From Anisodus tanguticus (taxonomy: Eukaryota; Streptophyta; Magnoliopsida; Solanales; Solanaceae), in NCBI GenBank assembly GCA_034509755.1, contig CM067543.1, forward strand, positions 57,964,653 to 58,028,652: 64,000 nt of DNA, read 5' to 3'. This document shows positions 44,552 through 57,395 of this stretch, piece after piece. Each line of letters starts with the position of its first letter. Positions within the stretch are counted from its first letter, which is position 1. The notes below the pieces were generated by a model. It searched no databases. It saw nothing but the letters and a program-made list of their open reading frames with translations, and was not told the DNA's origin. The position numbers were made by a program, and so were the translations under genes.

Positions 44552-47280
44552 TGTAAATGTGGTTTTCGAGATATTGGTTTTGAGTTCTATAGTGGAAATA
44601 TTAGCTAGTCGGTCAATTTTGATATGTGGTTTAGTAGGGTGGTTTTTGGCTCCCCATTATTTATCATATTTGCATGGTAAAATTTTGATGTTGCTGCACA
44701 TTGCCTGGACCAAGTGCAAGAGGAAGTGAAGAGTTTGGAGGTGTGTGTTTTTCAGACATAACCTACACAAGTTCATTGAACATGTATCTGAGACAAAGGT
44801 CCAAATCTTAGTGGAAATTGGAACGTTGGGTGATTTCTTTCTATCTGCTTCGGCATTGTCAGGTTGAGTTATCTTGTACTTGTGTTGGTTGAAGGTAGCA
44901 GATTCCCGATAATGTAATAGTTGAGGTCCAGCTGTTCGGACGTTACACCATTATCAATTTAAAATAGAGTTTCATTGAACATGGGTCTTCTTTTAGCAAA
45001 ATATGAGGAAATTTTTTTTGTATTGTTAATTTTCATAGCATGGATGTTTGTGAGAACCAGAAAGTTTCAAGCTATCCACACAAGTGGACTGATAATATTA
45101 CTAATATTTAATTCTGGAAAGTTCTCTGTTTGTGAAGAACAGAGTGTTTCCTTTAGTTCCTGCTTCTTCAATGTATTTTATCTTGTGTTGTTTTTTACTG
45201 TTTCCCAGAGAAAAAAAAGAATCTGAAGCTTGAACATAGTCATATAGTTTTTTTCTTTTCTTTTTTGTTTAGTTTGTGTCCCTGCTTGTGATTGTATGAT
45301 GAAACTCATTTTTCGCTCATTCTATGTATGGAAGTCATTTTCCTTGCAACTGTAACTTTTTGTTTCATGTCATAGACTTATTCCAACCAATAACAAGGCA
45401 TTATTGTTAATAATATTTAGTATTCAATTTTTTCCCCAATTTGCTATCATTATCATTGATATTTACCATAAACATTTTTCTCACTCACAAATCAAACACT
45501 CTGGAATGGTATTGTTTTTAGATAACTAGAGCTGGAATGGAGGAATAAGGATAGTGATGCTTTCAAGCGAACAGGCCAAGAAAGAATTGGCTCATTGTAC
45601 TTTGAAATTTTCTTCTATTTGGCATATTAGCGTTATGTGAGAATAATTAGAGTTTTGTCTCACCCCTTTTTCTTGCAATGGCTATTCATAGGCTCACCAT
45701 CCATCAATTTTAACTTGTTTTCCCCTTTCAAATTTTGTAGAATATATAACATATCCTAATATTATTTATGCCATTTTAAAGTACAATTCTCTCGACACTT
45801 GCGTTGCACGTGATTGTTGAATCATGTTTCAAGATGATCGTATATCGCTTGACGTTAAAGTGTATATTTTTTGTTAAGTAATATCAATATTATTAAGTTA
45901 AAATAATTGACATAAAAATTATACACGAATGAAGATAATAAGCGGATCTGTGAATGATTAATGGTGACTTATTTGTTTTTTTGACAATAATGGTGACTTA
46001 TTTGTCGATGTCAAGAAAATTGCATATTGTCTAAACCTATAAAGATGAACAATTAAAATTTAGTTAGAACTAAATTATTTTTATTTTATGATGTACGTAC
46101 AGTCATGTAATTAATCATATCTTACTAATATTTCCTTATAGACGATTTTATGAGTTTATATATGTTCCTCTTTCATTTGTTTCGATTGCTATGTCGTCAT
46201 GACCAAAAAATGCAATGTAAAGTTGGCCATGTGAGAAAACATATTGTTGTAAATAGAATCCAACATTCGGCATAGTTTGATCATATACTTTATTTATCGT
46301 CATTGCAAAACATAAACGTGTTGGAAATTATTTTTAAACGAATTTAAAAGAATATCCTTCAATTTTAGGAGGGAAAAGTTGAATTCTAGAAACAAACACA
46401 TGCTTCTTAGAGGATTGACCCGTTGTAATTTCTGCATGTATGATGTTGTTAAATCGGCAGCAAACTATTCTTGTACTATTTCATATATTTATATGAGGAT
46501 CTAAATATTTAAGTAGCATGATTGGTGCATTATCTTTCAAACGTAACCTGTTTAAGGGAACATAAGTATATGTATTATTTGTTCGTGTATGTAAACAGAT
46601 AAATATATACATACATATAAATATAAGTATACATTAAGTATAAGTCTGGTCTTAGAGTCCACTTATGACATTATAATGGATATGTTATTATTAGTTATTG
46701 TACTTAGAATGTGTTTTGAAGTGTTAGACTTTTTGATATCCAAAAAATATTTATTGGGGGTAAAGAGGAATAGGTTATATAACATATTATCTCGTCAAAT
46801 AAATTCTTTTTTGCAGTTTGTTATGGAATCCATCGTTACATCCTCCTAAAATCAAAGAAAAACATAATGGTACAACTTAGTTAAAATTGCGTAAAATTCA
46901 TTCACGCATACCGCTCAGCTCTATCTATCTAGCTACTTCTAAAAAAATAAATCATTTATTCATAAAATCACCCAAAATATATAACTATAAAGTTAAAAAG
47001 TTTGATATAGATCTAGTAAATAATTTGGTCAAATTGCTATACCAAAAACTAAACAAAAAATATAGGATAAAATGGCTATGTTGAGTTTAAAAATTGGTGA
47101 AAAAGTTAATATGTGGTGCTCATGTAGTCAAGACTATAAAAAGTCTACGACCAAATAAAAAAAAAGTGATTTGTACGGTATAAGTAGCGTCTTAAATCGA
47201 GGGATTTCTTTTTTAACAGATTAATAAGTAAAACCGATGAGGTTAAAAGTTATAGCAAATATATTGAGAAGGTTAAAGAT
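44552..47280. other. PWP1 3' flank and intergenic, no further gene seen
   Basis: The first few hundred bases should be PWP1 3' untranslated region. Beyond that the DNA is AT-rich, with short open frames (for example 44975-45226 and 46887-47084) that show no known domain. Confidence 0.5.
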
Positions 47281-47480
47281 GGTGTTTGGATTGACTTATT
47301 TTAAGTGTTTTTTTTTTGCTTTTAAGCTCTTTTTCTATCTTTTGAAGTGTTTGGGAAAGATTTAAAGTGCTTTTAAGCACTTATTTTTAGGCAAAAAAGG
47401 TAATCCCTCCGGATAAAAAATAGTATCCACTTAGACTTTATTTTTCTAGTAAAAAAGTGTCCAATTACCAAATCAAAAAA
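47281..47480. mobile_element. Two partial MITE ends
   Basis: GTGTTTGGATTGACTTATTTTAAGTG at 47283 resembles the left end of a MITE family with AAGTGCTTTTAAGC repeats. Next to it, TAATCCCTCCGGATAAAAAATAG at 47401 resembles a Stowaway terminus. No matching right ends were found, so both are treated as fragments. Confidence 0.35.
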
Positions 47481-48549
47481 TAATTAACCTTATTTTTCCA
47501 AATTTATCCTTATTAAGTGTTAGGTGACCAAATTTCAACACCTATTATTAAGGACATTTTCGTCAAATTATCTATTATTGAAAAAGTTATTTTTACGAAA
47601 GAAGAAAGAATAAAAATAAACCTTTTTAATGAAAGACAAAATAATAAAGTTTGTATACTTACTGTTTAAAAGGATCTGGATTGTTCTTTTTGTTTTCCTT
47701 GATTGATTTAATGTCTTCTCATCTAGTAATGACCTTTTCGTTTGAAAACTCTTTGTAAGCCGTTACATGACTTCGTAGAATGTGAAGCACTGCGCTCGTG
47801 GCTTTAGGTTATTTAGGACGGTTAGGATATTTAGATTATTTAAAATGATATTTTAGTAATTTAATTTTTAAGTTTGCGATTTGTGCTTTTAATATAATAT
47901 AGATTTGCACTGATTAGCATAGATATACACGTGTTGCACGTGAAGCTTTTTCTCAATCGTCTTAATATGTAGATTTTGATCCATATAGTCGTTCTCTTCT
48001 GCATTGATCTTTTTACTTTTCACTTTCAACACACTTGTCTAAAAACTACTACAACAAAAAATTAGGCACTTATGATGCTAGAAAGACATTAGTTCCTTAA
48101 TTTCTTTAATTAATGCTTCCTTTGATGAATTTTAACAATGCGGCTTTATTTTAAAAAAAATCATGTAAACTTCTTTGAAGCCATTGAGGTGATGTCAATT
48201 ACTCCTAAATCCTAATAGAAAAACAGTCCTCACTATGTGAGAGGTCCCCATTTTTTAATTAACTTGTGAAAAAGTAAAACAAAAGACTTTAAGCATTTAT
48301 CATCTAAGATGAGGACTAATAAATGTGCAATTAATTAAAGAGATTACTAGAACTTCAACTCTCATAAATTTCAGGTCGCCACCCTCTAAAAGTCTAAACT
48401 CCAAAATCTGACAAAGTCTTATCTTCTTTAATGCATTAAATTGGCCATGCACGTAATCCAACGGCAATTCACGTAATAGAACTTGTATTTAATTTCGTTT
48501 TACTTTTATATACGGATCACAATGTCAAATTTCTACACTATCAAAGCTA
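47481..48549. other. AT-rich intergenic, no gene seen
   Basis: No coding region or bounded element recognised before the hAT element that starts at 48558. Confidence 0.45.
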
Positions 48550-48557
48550 TTTCAAAG

Positions 48558-51500
48558 TATGGGTGGCCAGTGGGCCGGGCTCGGGTCTGGCGGGCCGGGT
48601 CTGGCGGGGTCGGGGTCGGGGCGGGAGATCCGGGGGGTCGGGATCGGGACTAGCGGGCCTAGCGGGGTCGGGTCCGGGCGGGACTGCTCCGGTCCGTCCC
48701 GATCCCGATCCGTCGGTATCGGGCGGGGCGGGCTCGGGTTTTCCTTTTTTTATTTTTTTTAAATAACATATGTATAAAAAAAAACTCAATAAATAAAACA
48801 AGATAGTGTAATAAAAACATCCCAATGCTGTTTTTGTGCCTCTTATATTATTTAATAGACATATGATTTTTTTGTAATACAAATACAATTGTCTAAAATC
48901 TAAATTGCAACTTTATGGTGTTGTCCAAAAGTTGCAAATTACATAATAAAATTGCAATTAAAAAAATTACATTTTCAAAAAAATCGTTCTAATTGCTTGA
49001 TGATTTCATGTGGTTCTTCGGTTGGAATAGGTATTTGTTGGTCAAATTGATCCACGTCGCTTCCACTACCTTCGGTTAAGATTTCGTTGTAGTTTTCATC
49101 ATCTTCTTCGTTGATCTCCGGTTGACCGCACCTTCTCCGCTCCGCTCGTATCCAATCTCTCGAATAATACGCAATTTCCAAGTCATCTCCCGCCAATGAG
49201 TGTCTGTGGTCTCCTATTTGATATCTGCTGCGAAAAAGCGCTTTCCGACGCGATTGATGACGCTTGAATGTTCAAAACATCTCGAGCCATCAATGAAAGT
49301 GTCGGAAAGGTCTTCTCATTCCCCTCCGATTTCGACAAGTCTTCTTGTCCATCTTCATTGATAACTTCTTGATACGGTACGAGAACCCCCCCGCAAAACA
49401 AAAATATCCAACTCGCTAATTTGGTTAGTAGAGGTACGGCCGCACATTCTATTTCGAGGCTTTCAATACTAGCCGCGAAACAAGATGTCTTTTGTGAGGT
49501 TGTGTTGAAGATGAAGAAGATGGTATGGTAGCCGTACGTTACTAGCATTTTCTTGTTGATAAAATCTATATATATTTTTGCGGTGGTGTTCTACGCTATT
49601 CAACACTTCTTCTTTAGTTTGTTCAATAGGTGGTGGGTGATTTAGATTTTTGGGACTTGGAGGTGGTAGTACTTCTATACAATCGTAAATAGTTTCAATT
49701 AGTGATTTAGTACCGTCTATTTTAATAGTAGGATTTAATACGAACCAATAATATAAATAGAAGGAATAGGAATAAAATATTTTTTTATTTTGACAAACAT
49801 TTTTTTAATAGTTTGCCTTATAAGTTTGGTTTTTCCATATATTCACTAAGTAATAAAAATATTAGAGTTATATAAAATAACATAGTTGAAATAGTAGGAT
49901 AATATATACCGGAAAATTCTTTTGTTGCTTGAAAAAATTTCTCTAAAAATACAATAAGTTCGGAAATTTTTTCCCAATCACTATCTAAAATCATATCAAA
50001 TTTGGCTTTTTATTATGAGAGTTAAAAAATAAAGTTATAGGTAATTTATAGTCATAAGCAACAAGGAGTTGCTCGTATAAAGAATTCCACCTAGTGGATA
50101 CTTCTTGTGGAATTCTTCTAAAAGGTAGTCCACAATCATGACAAATTTTTTTATATTCTTTTCTACGTTGTACTTTATTACTTTTAAAAATAAAGTTTAT
50201 AGCAAATTGTATTTTACTAAGAATGTCTTCAAAAAGTGATAGACCATCCTTTACAATTAAGTTATATATATGGCACGCGCATTTTATATGAAAATGGTCC
50301 GGAAAAGATGGAGCTAAACTATTTTTTAACATTGTAATTGCGTAATTGTTATTAGAAGCGTTATCTAATGTAATAGTCATAATTTTATCGGTAATTCCGT
50401 AATAATCGCACACTTGATAAATATTTTCTGCAATAAAAGTACCAGGTGTGCCTATCATCTATATATCTATACGCTAAAATACGTTTTTGCATAGACCATT
50501 TATAATCTATCCAATGACAAGTTACGTTAAATAATCATGGCCGTTAGTACTACGACCTATATCGGACGTGATGGATACTTTGCCATTAAAATGATATAAT
50601 GAAAAACGTAAATATTGTTGATATTCATGCGCGTATTTAAATACATCTCTCTTAACAGTTGATCTAGGAAAACCGTTAAACAGGATTATATATATCTCTA
50701 ATGTAATGAATAAAACCGGAGATGAAGGAAATGAAAAAGGCAAACCCTCCACAAAGAACTAATTTTGATATTGCTTCCCTATCTCTATGTTTGTTGTATT
50801 TAGAGCCTACAATTCCCCACGTCATAGGGTTAATTTGACCCTGTACTTGGTCCGGGATCGATATGTGAAACCTTGTCCCGATGGAGCGGCCGTTTGCGCA
50901 CCCGGTTTTGAAGCCTGGTATTGGGCATACCTAGGCTGGATGAGCACTTACTACGTGTCTAATTAAACCCCCGTCCCACCGTGACCTTTTCCGCTTTTAA
51001 ATTTTAAAACATTTTTACAAATTTTACATATGGCTACTTGATTCTCTACGTCCCTATCAAAAAATGTCCATGCATCCGATTTTAATGGTCGTTTTGCTGG
51101 ACCTCATCTCATACTAGGGGGAATAGGAGGTATTTCGGTTGAAGGTGCACTAGTGGGCGTGTTGTCATCAATATTAGTGGGTGTATCGTCTAGATCATCG
51201 TCTAAATTAAAGTCTTCTTGAGTTCCGAAAAATAACTCCTCGTCTAAATCTAATGGTATTGTAGGAAAATGTTGAGTATCAACAAAATCATCCCGTGTAG
51301 GAATAAGATGACTAGAAGAAGTACCCTTGCCCCGGTTGCCTCTACTAGAAGAAGCACCCTTACCCTTACCCTTAAACATACCTCTAATTCCTTCCATTTT
51401 AATTATATGCTAACAAATAATTAAAGTAAATAAAATTAAGTGCGCTAAATAAAATAAACGAGACAATAATAATTTAATGAAGGAACGAATGTACCAAACG

Positions 51501-52096
51501 CCGACGTAACGTCGACGTGTAATCGAGAGGTTGAAAATTGAAACTTTGCTCGATGGAAGATCCTCAAGCTAGTTGCCAACTTCACTCCCAATTCCCAAAT
51601 GAATTAATAAAATTGAATATTTAGCAAACAATGTAGAGAGATATATTGAGAAATTAGAGAGATTGTAGGAAGATTTGTGAGAAAGATGAAGAGAAAATGA
51701 GTTATTTATAGTTGAAAAATTGGGTTAAAGTGTAAATATAATAACTTATGGGTTAAAAATAAATATTAAGGGGTAGGGGGGGTTGGGGGAGGGGGGGGGC
51801 CTAAAATGGCCGTTGGCCAACGGCCATAATCTAAAATGGCCGTTGGTGCAACGGTTATTTTTGCAAAGGGGGTGTAATTGTCGGGGTCGGGGTCGGGGTC
51901 GGGACGGGCTCGGGGCGGGCTCGGGTCCGGCGGGCCTGGGGCGGGCTCGGGTCTGGCGGGACGAGACATCGTCCCGTCCCGAGTTCGAGTCCCGCCCCCG
52001 TTAAAATTTTTTTTTTTTTTTTTAGAGCGGGGTCGGGTCGGGACCGGGGCGGGGTCGGGACGGGGTCGGGTCGTCCCGGCCCACTGGCCAGCCTTA
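48558..52096 (-). mobile_element. hAT element (3,539 bp) with perfect 8-bp duplication
   Basis: TTTCAAAG flanks both sides (48550-48557 and 52097-52104). Terminal inverted repeats are TATGGGTGGCCAGTGGGCCG on the left and, inverted on the right, TAAGGCTGGCCAGTGGGCCG, with two mismatches. GC-rich subterminal blocks of CGGGGTCGGGTC type occupy about 48575-48740 and 51875-52080. The transposase coding region is on the minus strand and inactive. The smaller element at 19659-21122 is a relative. Confidence 0.95.
48975..51397 (-). pseudogene. hAT transposase, BED-finger type, inactivated
   Basis: Reading leftwards on the minus strand, an N-terminal region starts at 51397 (MEGIRGMFKGKGKGASSSRG). A decayed BED zinc-finger region follows (about 51080-50900, RWDGGLIRHVVSAHPA). 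Next come SDIGRSTNGHDYLTVTCHWI (about 50560), then TITLDNASNNNYAITMLKNS and HIKCACHIYNLIVKDGLSLF (50390-50210), typical RNase-H-fold segments. RWNSLYEQLLVAYDY lies near 50080. The C-terminal dimerisation part has SLMARDVLNIQASSIASESA (about 49270). Several stops and frame changes separate these blocks, for example at 51104-51106 and 49991-49993. No intact transposase is possible. Confidence 0.88.
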
Positions 52097-52104
52097 TTTC
52101 AAAG

Positions 52105-52531
52105 TCAATTATAGATAATCGTTTATAGTTTACTCCCCCCCCCCCTAAAACTATCATTACAGGAGGCAGGAGCGAATTTAATGTGTAATTTATGGTGCAG
52201 GTAAGTTCGTGATCTTTCTGCGAAATTAGGTATTGTATATATATATTTTTCAAAATTATAATATTACATGCTGACACTCATGCAACAAAAAGACTTAATG
52301 GTGCACTTGATCGAAAGCTAAGTTGTTTACCAAGAGGAACAAGAATCAGTTTCCACTTAATGCAACGTTATTCATAGTTCTGGAAACTAAGTCGATTGCT
52401 CGGAGTGAAATGTACAAATAGTCGCTTTTAGCCTTTTAGGACTATTATTTAAAATATAATCAAAATTTATAAACTATTTAAAATTTAGAGCCGCAAAATC
52501 AAACTTCAGACCTCAGACCTAAAGTCCCAGA
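52105..52531. other. Spacer between two hAT elements
   Basis: No gene is recognised. A local CAGACCT/CCCAGA-rich stretch near 52507-52531 contains the target of the next hAT element. Confidence 0.4.
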
Positions 52532-53482
52532 TAGGGATGGCAACGGATCGGATCTGGATCGGATCCTACTAGATCCAAATCCATATCTGTTTTTCATACC
52601 TGGATCCAGATCCATTGGGTTCATAAAATCAGATCCAAAAACGAATCCACCGGGTCCACGGATCGGATCTGGATCCACATGTAAAATTTTTGCCTTGAAT
52701 AATATTTCCACCTGTTGAAACTTTTTTGACAAAATGAAACCCAATCTGATTGAAAAAAATATAATCTGATTTTGTTGGCCGGCATGCAACTTGCGTGCCT
52801 TCCATTTCAAAATATGGCTGAGCTTGCGTCTCAACTGGTTTTTTTTCTGCCATTAACCAGTCTAGTATCTTCATAATTCAGTTTAATATATGCCTTTATA
52901 ACACACAATATTATGAGTACTCTAGGAACTTTGAATTTATACAAAGTGAATATCTTTTATATTGTATGTAGTATACGCAAATCATATCAGTTGTGCCATT
53001 ATAACAGGGTTAAAGGGGAATTTATTATATTTGTACAAATTAAGGAGATACAATAATAATTATGAGTACTCTATCTAAACCATATCAATAGAGTACAAAT
53101 GAATCTGTGTTTGTACAATTAAAAGGGATATACTTCTTATTGTTAGTATTGTAGATAAATCATAGTACTATTAGTTTTACAAATGGAGGACATATTTTTA
53201 GTTGCACAATGTGAAATATTATTTAAATTGTGAGTAATCTATGTAAAATTACATTCTAAGTTATGAATATATTTAATAAAAAATGGATTCACGAGTCGGA
53301 TCAGGATCGGATACGGATCTCAAATACAAGTTCCAGATCCGATCCGTCAGAAACGGATTCGGATCTGATACGGATCCGTCGGGTCCAAATTTTGAAGATC
53401 CATATCCTATAAAACGGATCTGGATCCACCGGATCCGGATCCACCGGATCCGGACTGGGTCCAGGATCCACTATCATCTCTA
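52532..53482. mobile_element. Non-autonomous hAT element (951 bp) with GGATC arrays
   Basis: GTCCCAGA is duplicated exactly at 52524-52531 and 53483-53490. The ends are TAGGGATGGCAACGGATC and, inverted on the right, TAGAGATGATAGTGGATC. About 130 bp at the left and 200 bp at the right are packed with GGATC, GGATCC and GGATCTGG motifs in both orientations. The middle is AT-rich and non-coding. It is distinct in sequence from the CGGGTC-rich hAT family. Confidence 0.92.
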
Positions 53483-53490
53483 GTCCCAGA

Positions 53491-53946
53491 CCTTAGACTT
53501 TCGGATTTAAAACTTGAACTATCGAAACCTAATTTCAGACCCGAAGGTTTGGAATTTGATTTTGTTAGTTCAAACTTTAGATCTTCGAGTATGCAGTTAG
53601 ACTCTCTGACAATTCAAAATTTCAGACCGGAAAATTTGAAGGAGGAGCGATATGAAATTTGTCGAATCTAACTAGACTTTCTATAATTTTAAAAACTGAA
53701 TATATTTTAAACAATACCCTTAAAATTGTCTACCTGATGTCATTTCTACAATATATAGCTCATCGTTGATAAGTTGGCCCTAAAGAGAGTTCTTGAGAAA
53801 ATAAACTAGAGTAATAAATAGATTCTATCTCTAGAAGATAAGATAGTCAAAATCCCCTTTTTTGGTAAGAAGGTTTCATACTTCATACAGAAAGAAATGA
53901 ACTTGAAACTTTGGCATACGTTTCTTCTGTTTATTTTTGTAACGTA
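53491..53946. other. Intergenic, no gene seen
   Basis: Nothing recognisable apart from continuation of the local CAGACC-type wording near the hAT border. Confidence 0.4.
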
Positions 53947-54177
53947 CGCTCTCCGTCCAAAATAAGTGTAGCTTTTTCATTATCGAGAGTCAATTAAATT
54001 GATCTCGAAGCTAAATTGAATAGTACAAAAAATACTATAAATTATACGAAAAATATTATAAATTTTGATTTTTCTCATCTCAATATGATGAAAAAATATC
54101 TTTAAAATATTGATCGAAGTTCACATAATTTGAATCTCAAGCGACGAAAAACCAAAGATAATTTCAAACGGAGGGAG
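53947..54177. mobile_element. Stowaway-type MITE (231 bp)
   Basis: The left end CGCTCTCCGTCCAAAATAAG and the right end CAAACGGAGGGAG match the Stowaway terminal consensus, allowing for decay. TA lies on both sides (53945-53946 and 54178-54179), as expected for Tc1/mariner-type elements. It is non-coding. Confidence 0.8.
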
Positions 54178-54179
54178 TA

Positions 54180-55378
54180 CTCAAGTTGTGGGCGGAAATA
54201 AATTGTTTTTTGGGACCATTTCAATTGAAAACAAGAGGCTAATTCAATGATATAATAGAAGTATGACATTTTCAGTTTTCACATGTTGTAGTTTAATTTG
54301 TCCAAAGAAGGAAGACTTTGCATTGTGGTTCATTTTCATTCTAAGGGTAATGTAAAGTCATGTCAAACAAATCTTGGGATTTTTCTTGGGGACAAAAATA
54401 AACATTGGGCCAACTTCATCAGGACTTCCTGTTTTATAGTTTTCTTTTCTCTTTTATGTCGTAGTATTATTTGCATTTTTTTGTTTAGTTTTCGTTCTAT
54501 AGTGATATGTCTTCTTATATAATCCATTCTATTGTTTGTTTGGGTTTTTTATTTTTTTCAAAAAAGGAGGATTAAATAAGAGCTTGTTTTAAGTTTAACT
54601 TTGATAAACCAAACAAGATAGACTTGTTAGGTTACAAACCTAAATTTCTAGTCATCCTACATAGATTAGGTCCCACTTGGAAAAGAAATTCTATAGAAAT
54701 GGATCTTTAATATTGTCCTTATACTAAACAGAAGAGATGCTTTTGTAAATCATTTCCACTTTATTGTCCTCCTTTAGTTGTGAAACTAGTCTCTAATCTA
54801 TCGCTAAATAGTTTGTAGCTAACATAATTTTTAATAATTTATTACTAATACATCATTAAATAAAATTAGCGACTAAAATTTTCTATTTAATTACAGAAGT
54901 CGTCCATTGCTACTTATTTTTTTATCATACATTAATCTTTGTCTGCTAGGAGCAATACTTTTCTCTAATGTAAAATTCCTAAGGCTTAGAATCTTCTCCC
55001 AAATAATACAGTGGCTACTATATATATTGTTCACCCATAAAATGGTAAAGTTGAATTTGTAAACGTGGTCAAGGATACGTAGATCTCAAGTGACACATTT
55101 GACAATAATTCTAGATAAGATATACTATAATTAGGCAATAATAAGATAACATGAAGCAATGATTAGCCTGAGCCTTGTAATGACTTCTGGGCTGAGTTAC
55201 GGCAATTAGTATGCAAGCACAAAAATCGAGAGAATATGAGTAAGTATACTATAATAGCTAGAGTGTATTGTCTTTACAATGAAACAATGTGTCATATTTA
55301 TACAATATGCGATATGCCATATTGCATGAAGACTAGGTTGGGGATTGGCAGAACAAATGGAGTGAGGCATTAGATTCC
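54180..55378. other. AT-rich intergenic, no gene seen
   Basis: TCGCTAAATAGTTTGTAGC and TTAGCGACTAAAATTTTC (54799-54880) may be remains of a CACTA-type MITE like that at 44257-44418. Otherwise nothing is recognised. Confidence 0.4.
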
Positions 55379-55880
55379 ATGTCAGATCTAACGATGCATT
55401 TATCTGGACTTGAGGCTGATATGGGTACCTTCTCCAAATGCCACCAAATCAAAGAAGCAGAGATAAAATCCCTTAAGAGAGAGGATGAGTCTTTGAGGTC
55501 TCGTCTTTTTGCTACGGCTACTCAAAATGAGAGGCAACAAGAAGAGATTGCTGAGTTGACCCAAGCTAATGAACTCCTTCATACCACCACTTCTGAGTTC
55601 ACTCAGACCGTTCAAGATGCAGATGAATAAATCCATGCCACTATTGACAACTATGCTCTATCCATGGTGAGGAATGACTATATGATGCACCGAAAAGCCT
55701 GGGAGGCATTGAAGTCCGGGCTTGTTGATATCGATGGCTCCCTCCCGATGGAAGAGAATAATGCTTCATCTGGGGGGACCGGATGAGATGAGTCCTCCCA
55801 GAAACCGAAGCTCCTCCTTTCCAAGAAAATATGCCTTCCGCTTCGGATCTGCTCAGCTGTGATTGCCGCACTCCCTTCTC
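55379..55880 (+). pseudogene. Coiled-coil protein remnant of gypsy-associated type
   Basis: The first 83 codons (55379-55630) form a heptad-rich, charged coiled coil (EAEIKSLKREDESLRSRLF, EEIAELTQANELLHTTTSEF). After a stop at 55628-55630 the frame continues with LSMVRNDYMMHRKAWEALKS and an acidic end. This pattern resembles the C-terminal part of proteins annotated in plant genomes as putative gypsy-type transposon proteins; that likeness is from memory. No upstream domain is found and it joins directly to gypsy LTR sequence at about 55890. Confidence 0.45.
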
Positions 55881-55889
55881 TCGGAGTTG

Positions 55890-56274
55890 CAGTACAATAG
55901 TTCTTAGGTATTATTACATATGCCGCTAGTATTTTAGGGTATGGCGGGGCCCTGTCCTGGCCTGTTAGTATGTATATATTACTCTTAGAGGCCTGCAGAC
56001 TTATGTACAATAGATGTTGGTATGTCGTGGCCTTGTCGGCCTTTTTTGTTAGTAGTATACTCATATTATGGCCACGTCGGCCTTGGCTATCTGTACATAG
56101 GTATATATCCTGATGGGACTGTTCTGTGTGCATATTATCTTTAAGTCTTGTGGTATATGGCTAATTGGAGGCCTTGTCGGTCCAAGTTTCATATTTCAGG
56201 ATTCTGATACTATAGTGATACGCTCAGGCCTTCAAGCATTGGGTGTCGGCCACCCCCAAGGCTGGGGTGTGACA
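55890..56274 (+). repeat. LTR 3' part of a Ty3-gypsy element, with PBS
   Basis: GGCGGGGCCCTGTCC at about 55944 and the end GGGGTGTGACA at 56274 mirror the LTR at 57396-59860 (GACGGGGCCCTGTCCC and GTCGTGACA). TGGTATAAGAGC at 56279-56290 is a one-mismatch methionine-tRNA primer site. The 5' part of the LTR is missing. Confidence 0.7.
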
Positions 56275-56480
56275 AACTTGGTATAAGAGCAGGTCTGTCT
56301 TAAGGAGTCTGCAAGCTATATCTAGTAAAGTTTTGTTTATGAGTGTGATATGTACCACACTTATAAGCAGGAGGCTATAAGATATTTAAGATGGTCACTT
56401 TTCTTCTTGATCTAGATCGTGCGATAGCTCCAAATTGTAAGTGTTCATTCCTAATCTCCATCTTGTTTATATTCTCAGTT

Positions 56481-57395
56481 ATGTCTGCTACTACTCGACG
56501 CCAAGAAGCCCTGTGAAGGGTAGATGAAGAGGTGGGAGAGGGTGTCAATCAAGCACCACCCGTTGATCTGGGAGACAGGAGCATCAAGATGAGGCGGTAT
56601 TTCGGGCCTCTAGGACTCCACCCCCACCACCACCTCCAAAAGGACAAGAAAGAGCTGGCGTACCTCCGGTTCCTCCTCTAGTTTCCCCCAATCAGGATCT
56701 AGATATGTGGAGTATGGTGTAACTATTGACTTAACTTGTGGCCTCTCAGGCACAACGTTAGACCCCCGGTGTTGCTGATAGAGCTGTGAGTGAAAGAGTT
56801 CGGGATTTTGTTAATTTGGACCCTCCGGTATTCACGGGAACAAATCCTAATGCAGACCCATTGAATTTTCTGGATAGAATACAACAAACTTTACGAGTTA
56901 TGCATGCAACAGATCTAAGACAGTAGAGTTGGCTTCCTATAGATTACGGGATGTGGTCGCGACCTGGTTTGAGACTTGGGAGCAGACTCGAGGACCTCAA
57001 GCCCCACCTTTGGACTGGCAGGCATTCTCCGAGGCATTTCTATAGTAGTATTTACCAGTTGAGCTTCAACGAACCAGGCGAGATAGGTTTTTACATTTGG
57101 AGCTGGGTAATATGAGTGTTAGATAATATAGCTTGCAGTTCAACTCCTTGTCCAGGTATGCTCCCACGATTGTTGTTGATATGAGCAATTATTTACATCA
57201 GTTTGTTAATGGTTTGAGGCCACACTTGGTAAATTAAGGTACGAGAACTTCGTTAAATTCCAATATGAATATTTCCCGCATCCAGGCTTATACACAGAAC
57301 TTGGAAGATCGAAAGAGGCAACAATAGGTTGATCAAGAATGAGATAGAGGCCATCATAAGAGGACCCGAACTGCAGGTGCTATGGGGTATGTTAG
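56481..57395 (+). pseudogene. Ty3-gypsy gag remnant, cut by an LTR insertion
   Basis: From ATG at 56481 the frame reads MSATTRRQEAL and then hits a stop. Gag is clear at 56815-57240: LDPPVFTGTNPNADPLNFLD, QTLRVMHATDL, DVVATWFETWEQTRGPQAPP, DWQAFSEAF and RRDRFLHLELGNMS. Several in-frame stops are present. It fits the retrotransposon gag family of long-LTR gypsy elements (Tekay/Del-like). The sequence ends abruptly at 57395, where another LTR begins. Confidence 0.88.

Noticed and set aside
44975..45226. 83-codon hydrophobic frame after PWP1
   Set aside because: Located in the PWP1 3' flank, without domain or gene context.
48559..48766. Gly/Arg-rich frames of 67 codons
   Set aside because: They are translations of the CGGGTC subterminal block of the hAT element.
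52499..52874. Minus-strand frames of 81-111 codons
   Set aside because: They read through the GGATC array of the hAT MITE and its TIR border.
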